Shown here: positions 45,301-57,000 of the stretch, one piece after another
Layout: the number at the start of each line of letters is the position of its first letter
Numbering within the stretch: the first letter of the stretch is position 1
Source of the DNA: Alitta virens
Lineage: Eukaryota > Annelida > Polychaeta > Phyllodocida > Nereididae
Direction: 5' to 3'
Assembly (NCBI GenBank): GCA_932294295.1
Contig: OW028573.1
Span: 19,488,155 to 19,552,154, forward strand
DNA: 64,000 bases
Notes under the pieces: model-generated
Seen by the model: the letters and a program-made list of their open reading frames with translations, nothing else
Told to the model about the DNA's origin: nothing
The model's database searches: none
Program-made: the position numbers and the translations under genes

Positions 45301-48300
45301 AACTGCACGTGCAGCGAAGCGTGGAAGCTGACAACATGGAGGCAGTCATGCGTGACCAGCACCGACTGCAACTATTACGTCAGCTTCAAATGGACAGGAG
45401 AAGGACCGAAGAGGCTGAGGGCAGAGAAATGCTACGCCAAGAAGCTAAAAGGGCTATATCTGCGCAGACGAAGGCCAATGTGGAAGGCCAAAACGCCCTC
45501 GAACGCAACATGGCGGAAGCACGTGACCAAGGCCGTCAAGTCATGCAGCACAGACGCCTAGCGGCAGAACAGCAAAGACACTGGAATGTTGAAGAGAAAG
45601 AACAGCGGCGATTAGTAAGAGAAATTAATGTCAATTATGTAAAGGCCTATACATTTTAAATCAGTAATTCAAAGAGATGAAACTGTCCCCTCTGTTGTTA
45701 TCCTAAATCAAAACAATTACTTTATTATATTTCATTACATTGTAACCGCATGTTTGAGTTACAGCCAATCAGTCTTATATGTCTCAAATTGTTTTACATT
45801 GGTTGGTTAACCAGTTGGTCTTAATTTAATTTCGGGGTTTTACAATACTTACAGCCTTTTTTTTTCTCTCATACTATCCTGTTTGACAGCTTACAGCTGG
45901 CACTGAATTCATCCCTGAGGCCCTCAACGTTGCAAGAACACTTTCAGTTTGAGCAGTGACTGGGCTCAGCGTGCCTCAGCAATATCTCTCTCCTAATGAC
46001 TTCCTAATTTCGGGTGACGGACTAATTATTTTCAGCCCTAACAAGCCATGCAACTTGATGCAACAGATTCCCGGGTTTTAATTGTTTTGCAAAAAAGAAA
46101 ACTCCCAAAACCCTAGATTCCTGTAAGAAGATTCTTTTTAATCTTTTCAAGAAACCCTAAAATGAGGTCATGATGCAAGAAGAATGAACTTCAGAATTAT
46201 CTGTTATTTGCGTCTCCCGAGCAGTGTGCAGTTTCAATGACATATAATTATTTCGAATTTCAATGCAGTGCTCTTTATTTGCATCGAATTACCGATTTTA
46301 GAATAACCTGGAAATATGGTGGCAGTATAAATGAAAGGTCACAGCAAAGATACTAATTATCTGACATGACTAACCAAGCTAGTTCACCACACTGTCAGTA
46401 CAAAAGTATGGGCCACATGAGCATTGGGATGTTCATAAGCTAGTTTATCCAATAATTTATATATCCATATATGGTATTGGCCCGAGATATACATCAAGTC
46501 AGCAGTGCATGACCTTATAGTGATAAATGCAAAATAGTGCATCAACAGTGTCGTTTTAAATGATAAATGGGTAGGAATAAAGATTTTGATCCTTGCTGAA
46601 AGAAATAAAGCAAGAAAGAAAGTAGATATCCCTATCTAGATGGTTGCATTGCATAAAATGTTGCGTGGAGCCGTGAAATCAAAGCTGTTGTTCAGTTGCT
46701 TCAGCTTCAGGTGACATCCAAAAAGTATAGTGAGACAAATCACTCCAGAATTTCGAGGTAGTCACGACATGCAAGCAGCGATGTACAATAAGTGCATAGA
46801 TGCATACCTTGTTAGAGAGGGAAGTGATGGGGAAACAAGACAATATGAGTGGAAGCATTAAGACCCGAGTCAATGGCTGATGGTGGCACCACTTGTGAGG
46901 TCAACCCTGGAGAAATAGCTAATTGCAGGCAGCCAAAGGAATGAGTAGAGTGGAAAAATCAATTATGTTTCTTTTGCAAAGGTCGTGTGGCTGCGGGCAA
47001 ACGTCACGCAGTCCTCGGACGGTGGCTAGTTGGCTAAAAGAGATTTTCATGCTTGCTGGACCGCGTGGTTCTTTTCACAACTTGTGCTTTTTGTCCTTTC
47101 TTTGCCAGGGGTGATTGGGCCTGGGACAAGCACGGAGAGGGCAAGTGATTTGTAAAAACTGCCCACAATGTGCCATTCAAGGTCCTTGTATGCCTGGTGA
47201 CCGACGTAGAATAGGCTGTGATGGGACGCCGTCCACTGCAGCTTGGTCACATGACAATACCAAGCCCTCTCATCTGCTGTGTCACTTTTCTAAGTCTGCC
47301 TTTTGTCTGAGGAGACGCATTTCCTGATGTCAGCTTAATCCTTAGCTTCCGCAGGGCAACCCCCCTCCTCATCCGACCTCCCTAAGTCTTTGCTGAGCTC
47401 TGTTGTTGCTTGAACCCCATGTTATTTTATTATGTCACGTGACCCGTGCAAAAAGTTCCATGTCGTCTGCATCGATCTTCGATTCGTCTGAGGAGATGTC
47501 ATGACGTAATTACACGTGCACAAACAAAGCTGCAAAGCTATCCCATAACTCCCTCTGTTCCTGCCTGCTTCCTGCATGATGGTGAAAGCGTATCACGCAT
47601 TTTATGGAGCATCAAAAACTTAAGCCACAGCAACAATGGGAGAGTAAAAAAAAAAAAGACAGCAGCAAAAGTTTTGAAGCAATGCGTCTCCAATGTTTCG
47701 CATGGTGAGCGCGTCTCGTCTGCTTTTGTCTGATAAAACTCGAAGATTGAGGAAAGTACGTGACTTAAGAGCAAGGGGATCTGCAAAAGGACAACAATTG
47801 CTTGAATGCTTCAAAAAGACGTTGATCAAAGAAAGCAGGGACTTTTGTTTCACCCTAGCCAGTTGTTTGTAGTATTGAAGAAGGGGTGATCCAAGGAGGC
47901 CAAGTGAGCAGCTTGTTGGCATGCGAATTAGTGCACATAAAAAAGGAAAGTAGGGTCGACTGGGGTGGGGTGAAGGGGGGCACCAGGTGCAGGGGGAGGG
48001 CTGGGGACAGGTGTCACGCATGCTGTGATGTCCACCTGAAAAACTGACCAATGACCGCAGCCCTTACATCCGCCACCTCATGCAAGCCCCTTCAACGTGT
48101 GGTCATTTTGATTGTCCACTTTCGTCCACTTCTTTTATCCAGCAGACTCTTCCGATCTGCCTCTGTCCATCAAATATTGATACTGAACGGTCGTGTCGTG
48201 TCAGCCAGTCACCTTTTTTCCTGGCGGATTGCAGGGACAACACAAAAGGCGCCATGTTTAACAGGAGCGATTGTGGCGCCATCAAGCGTGTCCTTTTATA

Positions 48301-49463
48301 AACGTGTCATGCGGGCCAGTCTTAGATCAATCGCTGTCAAATTTTGTAATCATGTCAAGCAATTGGGCTGTTCACGCATTCACACAAATGGTCATAATCA
48401 TGCGATTTGCAGCGTTCCCCTGTATATCTGTCATGATTAAATAAACAGATGCCCTGAATTTTACGATTGGCTGACCAGAATGGGTGAGCAAATGACAAAA
48501 CTCATTGGGCAAGTTTCGTGAGGGCCTCACATTATCCTTATTTGCCGGGACACAGGGAAAAACAATGATTTTCACAGGTAGCGCTGCCAATTGCTCAAAC
48601 GATTATCCTGATTGATCTGTGAAGCGCCTACAGTGCTCAGTAACCTTATTGAAGTCATTTAAGCGTATATTCTTGTTACCAGAAACTGGAGGATTCTAGA
48701 TGAGCCAAACGATAATTACCCTACTTGCAACACATTGAACTTTCTGTACACATAAATCTGTCAAAAACCGATGCGGTGACCGGTATTGACTACTTCATAA
48801 TAGGCCTACCTGTTTTGGTTGTGTTGTTGTTATGAATATTTTATTTTTTTAACAGTTGTTATTATCACCAGTTTTTGCCAGCTGAAGAACCTACCTTTTG
48901 TCAAATATAAATAAATAAATTAAATTAGTTTAAATTTGAGGCTACAGCCATTAATCTGATAACATATAGGCCTATAATCAATTAAGACAAGTGAATGTCT
49001 TTTGACATTAAAGTAACTACATAGGTTAAAATTCTCCAGTCTCTACTATAGAGGTCCAGCCATAACCTAAACAGGATTTAGGGAAGAGTCATCCACTCCA
49101 TAGTTTGGTTAATTTTGCGTTTTAATCAGGTCTTGTTAAACATTTTGGGTAATATTTACTATTCCATTGTACTGTATGCCATGCGGACTATATATGAGCT
49201 TAGAACTATGGTGTACCATCATTGTCGTTTAATTTCAGGCGGCCCGACAGCAGCGCACGCTGGAGCGCAACTTGCGCCATCTAGTGGGTATGGAAGTGGA
49301 TCACGTGATGAAGGACACACACGAAATACAACAGAGGAGAGCTAAGACAAAACGCATCGAGCACTTCCGGCAGATGGAGATCTCGGCCCAGAAACACAAG
49401 GAGCTCAAAAGACACGTCTCTGACCAGTCCTTCAATCTCTTCAGGTCTGAGGTGCTGCCTTAG
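37415..49463 (+). CDS. RRM-VWA-DUF4537-coiled-coil protein
   Basis: Nine exons, all in phase: 37415-37599, 38128-38175, 38264-39353, 39592-39732, 39813-39894, 40888-41826, 42498-42708, 45275-45614, 49239-49463; about 1086 aa. Residues 1-70: an RRM with RNP2 LFIANI and RNP1-like GFGFVDF, closing with LLNGLHMRVE from exon 2. About 150-330: a VWA domain with MIDAS parts DTSGS (about 155), TGTNT (about 221) and LITDG (about 243), all intact, so metal binding is expected. About 400-560: a Tudor-like DUF4537 region (GTQVLARRHHNGLHYLGTV; GDRVLAPWEPEGEKYGPG). Then an acidic/Arg-Ser segment, a long Arg/Gln/Glu-rich coiled coil, and the end FRSEVLP. VWA plus DUF4537 is known from VWA3B and C11orf16; the added RRM I do not recognise. 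No signal peptide, so intracellular. Function unknown; RNA binding is inference from the RRM. Confidence 0.85.
37905..37978 (-). repeat. tRNA-Lys-derived SINE head
   Basis: On this strand: GACTCAGTGGTAC (A-box side), CTTTTAATC with a TTT anticodon, and GAGTTCGATTCCC (B box). It resembles tRNA-Lys but sits in an RRM-VWA gene intron with no terminator run, so it is a SINE rather than a functional tRNA. Confidence 0.6.
39895..40887. other. Intron 5 of the RRM-VWA gene
   Basis: No gene is seen. 39950-40150 (ending CCATGTCAGCATAGTCGGC) has the mixed composition of a dispersed repeat but no second copy in this window. Confidence 0.4.
42317..42354. repeat. AACT tetranucleotide microsatellite
   Basis: About nine AACT units in a row, with degenerate AACT-rich sequence for 100 bp each side, then a GATT-rich stretch at 42451-42480 just before RRM-VWA exon 7. 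Confidence 0.85.
42709..45274. other. Intron 7 of the RRM-VWA gene, GC-richer block
   Basis: About 43000-45100 is less AT-rich and has few simple repeats. Several open frames of 60-140 codons overlap on both strands but none shows a domain or paired splice sites. Candidate regulatory DNA. A weak tRNA-like SINE (B-box-like GCAGTTCGAATTC) is near 44062-44132. Confidence 0.4.
45615..49238. other. Intron 8 of the RRM-VWA gene
   Basis: About 46880-48620 is another GC-richer, repeat-poor block with overlapping short frames on both strands and no recognisable protein. The remainder is AT-rich intron. Confidence 0.4.
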
Positions 49464-49833
49464 ACAGCTAAGGCAGTCGTCTGGATGAAGATATTCAAAG
49501 CACTTGGACATAGAATAAGCTAAAATGGGGCCACACTATTGTAGATGTGATGTCCTTGAACTTGATATCTGGAGATATTTCTGCTTACTATGAAATAAGA
49601 TAGTGATGAACAAGTTTGAATTTGTATGCGCATGTATATGTAGGGTAAATTATGGAAATCCAGATTTGACTTTTCCAATTAATAATATTTGGGACCTTAT
49701 AGGAATACGACTTCGTACATTTACTGTGGATTTTTACAGAGATCGAGATGTTTGAAAATTGATTTAACTTTTTAACGATAGAATAGTTTATCACACTTTC
49801 TGTCTTGTTACATGCAGGCAGGCAGCACAGTTA

Positions 49834-50461
49834 AGGGGGTTTCACACATAGCCGGATCAGACGCCGGAGCGTCCCGGAGGTCAACTCCGGAATACTCCCG
49901 CATACTCCGGGGAAAGCCGTATAGACATCGTGTTCATGTCCGGGATTGTCCGGCATTGTCCGTCATTGTCCGGGGCGCTCCGGGAGCACCTTGGGACTCC
50001 GGGGGAAAAAATTAAACATGTTTAATTTTTCATGCCGGAGTTCCCGGAGTAATTTAATCCGTGTAGATCCGTATAGACTCCCAATATACTCCGCCGATCT
50101 CCGGGAATCTCCGTATTGACTCCGGCATATCTCCGGCTACATCCGGCGTCAACCGGGCATGAATATTTCGCCGCCATTAACGCCGGAGAGTACAAGGAGC
50201 AACACGAATGAACACGGTGTAAAGACCGGTGATATCCGCGAAGGCACCGTGAAAATCCGGTTCACTCCGCACTCTAAACGGGACAGTCGTGTTAGCTCCG
50301 TGTTGCTTCTTGTTGAGACCGTATTGACATCGTGTACACATTGTCAAACATTTATTTTTTGTTGACATTTAACAGCTCTTTGATCCCGGAACCCACCGGA
50401 GGTAATAAAATGTTACTCCGGGACGCTCCGGCGTCTGATCCGGCTATGTGTGAAACCCCCT
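49834..50461. mobile_element. Harbinger-like inverted-repeat element, copy 2
   Basis: A 628-bp sister of 17427-18054 with a perfect TTA duplication (49831-49833, 50462-50464). Its outermost bases are AGGGGGTTTCACAC and the exact inverse, different from copy 1. It sits 371 bp past the stop codon of the RRM-VWA gene and carries ATTAAA and AATAAA on the plus strand. Confidence 0.8.
50404..50409 (+). terminator. First AATAAA after the RRM-VWA stop, inside the mobile element
   Basis: No AATAAA was seen between the stop at 49463 and this one; an ATTAAA lies at about 50011, also in the element. The gene may therefore use a transposon-borne poly(A) signal. Other signals occur beyond 50760. Confidence 0.35.
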
Positions 50462-51196
50462 TTAGGTATTATCTTGTTAGTTTAGTGCTAAGTAGTTAAC
50501 TTTGGGATTTTCACTGCTTTTGTAATTGCATTGTTTATGTGGGGAGTTTTTTAATTGAGAATAATTGCATATTTTTGTACTTTTTAAAATTCTTATAAAA
50601 GAAGTAATTTTTATATTTAATTGAAAGTAGGAGTTTGGCTGTGATACCCTTTTATACACTAACAACCTAGTCATCCAGGGACGTGCACCCTTCTTCAATC
50701 TGTGATACCGAATGCATTGTCTGTTTTCGTGTGACAATTTATTAACCTGTTACCATCTCACGTTATTAAACTTGTTAACCAGCCCCGAATTCTTTTGTTG
50801 TTTCATGATAAAGAAGCTGTGTGCTGGTTGATGTTCTTGAAAGCTGACTTCGGAATATTGATCTAGTTTCGCCAGCTTTCTTTATTAAGCCAATTTCCAC
50901 ATCTTAAGCGTGTTATTGTAAGAAATGAATTGTTAGTAAAGAATCAGCTTCTTGAGAACTAATTGATGCAAGTGACATCAAAGGCGCCATGTTGAAGTTT
51001 TTCTCTCCAAGGTTTAAACGAGAGAAAGCAGCAGGTGCACTGCGCCCTCTGTGGCGAAATGCAAAACAATGGGATCTCGCAGATTCTCATCTCGGACGAG
51101 ATAATCCGAGATCTCCTCAACTGCACCATCTGTGCTTCATCTGCTCAAATAATAATGAATAATTGGACAAACTAAATCATGTAAGATATTACCATT

Positions 51197-54011
51197 TTTA
51201 TTTTCTTCAAAAAGACATAATAAAGCACTGATCAACTTTCTCTTTTTCGTCATTTTTTTTTATAAAATATTTTTTACAAAGACAGACTTAATACATGGCA
51301 GATTGACCTAGACGTTCAACAATGTGTCCATTGTTGGCACAAACACACAAGCAGCGCACACTGTCATGTCCATTTGATAAAATTTGTAAATATATATAAA
51401 CATTGGTTATAAATGCTCGACTTTATATAAAATACAATTTGCTTTTATAAATACCCAAGAACATCATTCCAAAAGAGGTGATACATTATGACATTATGCA
51501 CTGGGCCTAGAGGCCTCATGGTCAAGTAAACACTTCGCAAAGTGGTGTTGCATCAAAGATGGCGGTTGTTTTTTTGTTGCACTTGGTGCTTCATGCCTCA
51601 ATCTACAGTCCAGAGATCTAGCCTACCACGTCATCTACACACTAAGTCTGACTTGTACACGTAACATGTCAACAAAACTATACAACTATGTACATGATGT
51701 GACGGGTGTTAATTGCACATGGAGATCTTTAAGTGGCAACTTTGGTATCACAATGTTCCCTCCCAGACTAGCCTGCATTATTGCATACATATACAGTACA
51801 ATGTACATCAGCATAGAATACAAACTCTATGCACTGGGATATGATTATCTTACAATTGATTAGTACATTAATGGCGTAATTGAATGATGAGACAGAATCC
51901 TGGAAATCCCTAATTAAGTCTCTGAGAAGAAATTTTGCATGTGTTAACCTGATTAAGAATACGTTAATGAGGATTTAGAAAGTACAAATGACACATACAC
52001 GTCTCTTGCAAATTGATGACATTCATGCTCAGTTATAATAAGATTAAGAGTCAAATTAAAAAAATGGAAGACCACGCATGATAAAACAATATAAAAAGCA
52101 TTACTCACTAGAAAAATATTGATCATATTTTGGATGGCGGTTCAATTTACACACTATCAGACTATATCAAGCAAATACAACCCTCACAAGTCCTTCAACA
52201 GCTATTTACACAATTTGTACAGTCTATATTAATGAATGCTTAACTCCCAAAGGCGAACCCTCCAAGGAAGATCGTCTAAAAAGAGCTAACAAGAAGTGAA
52301 CCTTTCAAGAGAATCCACAAGTGGAACCCCTGAAAGAGAACCCACAAGAGAACATTAAAATTTAAAGGGATCCACCAGAAGAACTTCTAATGATGACCTG
52401 CAGTGAGAACCCTAAAAGCAAATCTACTGGTAGAACCGTAAAGAAAGACTACAGGAGGAACCCTTAAAGTATGGAAGTCCACAAGGGAAACTCTTGAGAA
52501 GATCACCAGGGCCGACTGACAAGAGAACCCTTACGGACAGCTATTGGTGATCCCCGAGAATCCTAAATAAGAACCCCTAAAGCGAACCCTAAAGGAGAAG
52601 CAGCAAACCCTTAAGGAGAAGCAGCGAACCCTTAAGGAGAAGCAGCGATGGGTGGCAAGCATGTCTGTGTGTATGTCGTGTTGTGATGTGTGACATGTTC
52701 TCTTGTCATCAATAAGTTATATCTACATGTTGTAGGGGGGAGATGCTTGGCATCAGAAACAACAACAACAGACGGGGGACAACAGCAACTAAAAGTGAAC
52801 TAAACACAAGGACACGGAAAGAGGCACAGTTCAACAGAGAATGGCATCAGTAAGTACATGGATGGGCCAAGGAGTCAACACACACTTGTACAGAAAAGGC
52901 AGCTGCAGCCTCACGGCAAGCATCAACAGATTTTTTCAACTTTTTTTTTTCCATTTTTTTAAGTAACAAAGCAAAAGGTGACTGAGGTAGCAAAGTATCT
53001 ACTCTTCAGAAAATAAATATACAAGTATCATAAAAACACATTTGATTTTAGGGAGAGGTGTTTGTCTTTTGCTAGTCACAAAGATTGTATAATATAAAGC
53101 CTAAACCGAGTAAACTATACAGCTCTATTGCATACAAAGCATTTGATTTAAATTACTTGCACTGCATTAACTTATAGGTAGAATGATGATTGCATAGCAC
53201 TGCAAATTCAAATACATTGGCAATAAATAATATTGAATATATGTTAATTCTATTAATTCTAAACAATAAACAATTATTAATAATATACTTTTACAAACAG
53301 TATACCATACATATATAGCAGATTAAATTACATCTGGTGAATGAATGATTATTATAATGCCTCAAATGATGTATATTCTACAAAAGCAGCAAAGGGAACA
53401 AAATATCTTCACAGATGATTAATGTTAATGTTAATACTGGACGCTGAAGCTCAGAGCTGTACAAACATGAAAGTTGCAACTTTAATGCAAACATAACGTT
53501 GAAACATGTGTAAAAGTTCAATAAAACAACCAATAGTCTTTTTTAAAAGGCAAAACAATAAGACTGGACTTCGGTTGTTCACACTTTCTCTCACTTTCTC
53601 TCTCACTCAGTGACTTGGTGTGCGTCTCTTTAAGACATCAATCGCAGTGGAAGCGACAGCAGGCTGTGTGGTCAAACTGTTGACATGAATTCGAAGGCTG
53701 CCTTTGAAAAGTCTCTGCCTTGAGAACATGGAGGGTTTGTCAATGGACATATCACAAAATAACTGCTCCCTCCGCTGCAAACAGCAACAACCTAAACCAG
53801 TCAGCGAGAGACACCTGAATGACCCACCCATGGGTGTACCCATAAGTGGGGTGTCCCACAAGTGGTGTACCCCACGGATGGTATGGCCCACAGGTATCGC
53901 CTCAGCTGCACCCCACTGGCTTCCACAGGAAGCAGATCAGTCTGTAGGCATCATGGGACTGTCAGTCGGTACTATCAGTCGGGACTGTCAGTTGAGCATG
54001 CGCAGTCGGCC
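51197..54011 (-). other. BAK 3' untranslated region (putative)
   Basis: No gene is found between the BAK stop codon and an AATAAA on the minus strand at 51202-51197. The stretch holds a degenerate minisatellite (52250-52646), a T tract and a CCCAC-rich short repeat (53821-53900). The end point is a guess from the poly(A) signal. Confidence 0.4.
52250..52646. repeat. Degenerate GAACCCTTAAGGAGAAGCAGC minisatellite
   Basis: Roughly 20 loose copies of GAACCC plus an A/G-rich spacer. It sharpens at the right end into near-perfect 21-bp units (52590-52646). It lies in the putative BAK 3' UTR. Confidence 0.7.
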
Positions 54012-57000
54012 CTAAGACTGCTTCCGACTCAGGAAGAAGGCCGTGGCAACAGTAAGGGCGGCGAAACTGAGAATGAGGCCGATGGTTGACCAGCCTATTG
54101 ACTCTGGCACATATCTTAGGACAGCTCTCTGCAACAAAAAGAAAAAAACATTATAAAAGTTGCCGTACAAAAGATAAAAAGGCATTTAACATCAATTTTA
54201 CAAATACAGACAGATTAGTGCTTGGCTACGATTCACGAGTGTCACCGGGAAAAAAATTAACAAACTATTTTTACACGGTGCAGAGCCTTTCAGTGCAACA
54301 TAATTCTCAACCAGTTTTTCCTAATTTTTTGCCCCTGATTTCAAAAGTTTTTGCTGATTATTTTGATCTTTCACTGTCTGGAAGAGCTAATACCAGTTCA
54401 TTTTTTCTCCAATTTCCACAGTGCTACGAAGTACGAACCCTGTTAAAGAATACACTGATAGTTTCAGATTAAGCTCTTCACATAGATCTAGGTAAGTACA
54501 TCAGCAGTAGGCCCTATCAGAAACATTAGTCTCATTCCAAGCAGATTCACGATGATTCACTCAGTTGAGATATATTGCCCCATCATCAGCATTAATATCA
54601 GACTACAGCCCTGAATGTTTGTGGAGAACAGCTTATTGATCTATTTTTGGTCACTGGGTAAATACCAGCGCACATATACACCATGAGTAAGAGGATATTG
54701 AGCCGGGGGCCGTGACGTCATCTAGCCAGGGTCGTGTACCTGCCCGCCATGCACACCTGGGAACCACAGTGCTGCCCCCTGTCAGCGTGTGTCTGCTTTG
54801 CACTATCAGTCCCTCCCAGGGTTGACTAGCTCATCCAGGGCCCAAGTACGTTCACCAAGCGCAGGCCTGACGCAGTACATTGTAGTCAGGGCATCTAATG
54901 GCACATGAGACGCCCGTGGTTGCCAGCCTCGTTCATAATCTGTCAATGCCAGCTTTTGATTTGGCGCATCACAAAAAGAACAAAGTTCATGTTTTAAGAC
55001 GCCCTCAAGATAACGACTAGTCAAGCTCAGATTGCTTGCCCAGGACAGTCTGAGGATGCATGGGAGTGCTGCATCAATATGCCAAAAGCACTGGCCTCTG
55101 CCTCACATGCCCTGCTACTAATTGGCAGCAAAGGCTTATGCCTATTATGCAAACGTGATCAGACGCGGTCACCGAGGGTCAGAATCGTGCGGCAAACAAA
55201 TTAAACCCTGGCAGAGACGCAGGGACGAGCCAAGAGTTTCACAAACTGCTCATTAATTGTAGGATAAGGAATTGACAGTCAAGGATGCCAGTTTAATCTG
55301 GCTGCCTTTTATTGCCCGTAGTGTGGCTGGTGCCCAGCGGGTCTCTTATCTGTGCTGGTATCTGGCAGGCCCACTCTTGTTGATCGCCATGCCAGAAGTA
55401 CATGAAGCATCCCCTCCCAGGCCCCACCTCCCTCTGCAACTGCTGCAGTCGCTGCATTCTGTGTCTCAGTGCTAATCACTGGAGCATGTCTGCAACCTCA
55501 TCACTTGGCTAAACGCAGCAGCCAAAATGATCTTGGGCAAAGGCACCTAATCATGGCATGTTTCTCGAACATTTCATCTGGGATGGTAGTCGAAGACTTG
55601 TCAGGCTAAGCCAATGCACAGGTGAATTTGGATGCACCGAAAGCTGGCACTACCACCTCCAAACCTGTTTCAAATGAAGTGGAAAAGAACATCAAGTGTG
55701 AACTCAGTGCTCTTGATAACTGCTTGATAACAGTACAAGAAAGCGAACTTAAGACTGGATCAGGTGGTCAGCATGTAATTATTTATGGCAGTACATTTGC
55801 AATTGTATGACCTTGATGTGCGCACCTCTGAACTTTCTTTCTCGTGGCGCCTCTAATTTCAGAGGATTCCGGGGGCTCCAGTTACAAAATAAGAAGGCAG
55901 AAGGGCCATCTTCGTCTCAAGTGTCCTTGGCACAGCTCAAGGTCATTCTCAAGGTCAATGTTTGAAGGAGGCCCTTAACAAGGAAGATCGTCTTTCCCTT
56001 TGAGTTCTACAAATGTCTTGGCGATTTACTACCACTCGCACGTGATCCACAAATGTCATCAACACGACGTGTTTGAGTCGTGGCTCGCCCATTGGCCAGC
56101 TCGTCGCTCTGCGCGTCATGACGTCCGACTTAACAATTGACGAACGTCGTGCATGGCGATCGTCTTACGCAATTAAGGCTGGTGAAATTGCGTCAAAGTT
56201 AACAAGGTTTTGTATTAAGCTGCACATGTTGGCAGTAACACCGACACGACCGGTGTTCCGTTTGGCGCCAATTGCACTTGTTGAAGAGAATTGACAGGTG
56301 CACAATAGATGGCGCAAGATGACCTCCAATGTATTGGCCAAGATGTGACCTGGCAATGACATGCTTTGTTGATACCACACGAAAGTACGGCTGGTTACAA
56401 GACTGGCTAATGCATTGCGCGTGAGTCAGTTAATTCGCAGGAAGGAGCTTTGTGCTGGGGCCGCGCCCTTATTGATGGATTAGGGAGGAAGCGACGTATT
56501 CAAGTTTCCTCCACGCTCCTGCCCGGGGCTAGATGCCGGCAAATGGCTTTTTAATAGAACGACTTTGTTTGGATGACGCAAGAGTACATGAAGCCCAGCA
56601 GGGGGCGCCGTATAGTACCCGACGTCATGCGCACGTGCTCACGTTGCACGTCATGCACAATGAGACGTCACAATGACGCCATCTTCTCGATGAGTCTAAT
56701 GAAGCGTGCCCTCCATGCTTGTCGATTAATCCAGCGAATTTTGGGGGAGTGGAGGGCCCAGCGCAGATACCTGACCTCTCCCAGCATCCACATCAACAAT
56801 ACAAGGGCGCTTACAAGTGAATTAATATGACAGCCACTCAGGCCCACATGCCTGAAGCTTGGAGGCAACCCCCTACCCCCTACATAACCCCTGCATACCC
56901 CCTGAATTCATACCCCCTGCAGCAGGTCTTCTGCGAATATGCATTAATACGTCGTAATCAAGCATGCATTGGGTGGAGGCGCCCTCTCTTGATTATTGTC

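Noticed and set aside
47620..48051. 143-codon minus-strand frame, Cys/Pro/Ser-rich
   Set aside because: Low-complexity composition from a purine-rich strand, no domain, and no paired splice sites.
52250..52646. Possible CRISPR-like array
   Set aside because: Repeats are degenerate and contiguous without unique fixed-length spacers, and the genome is animal.
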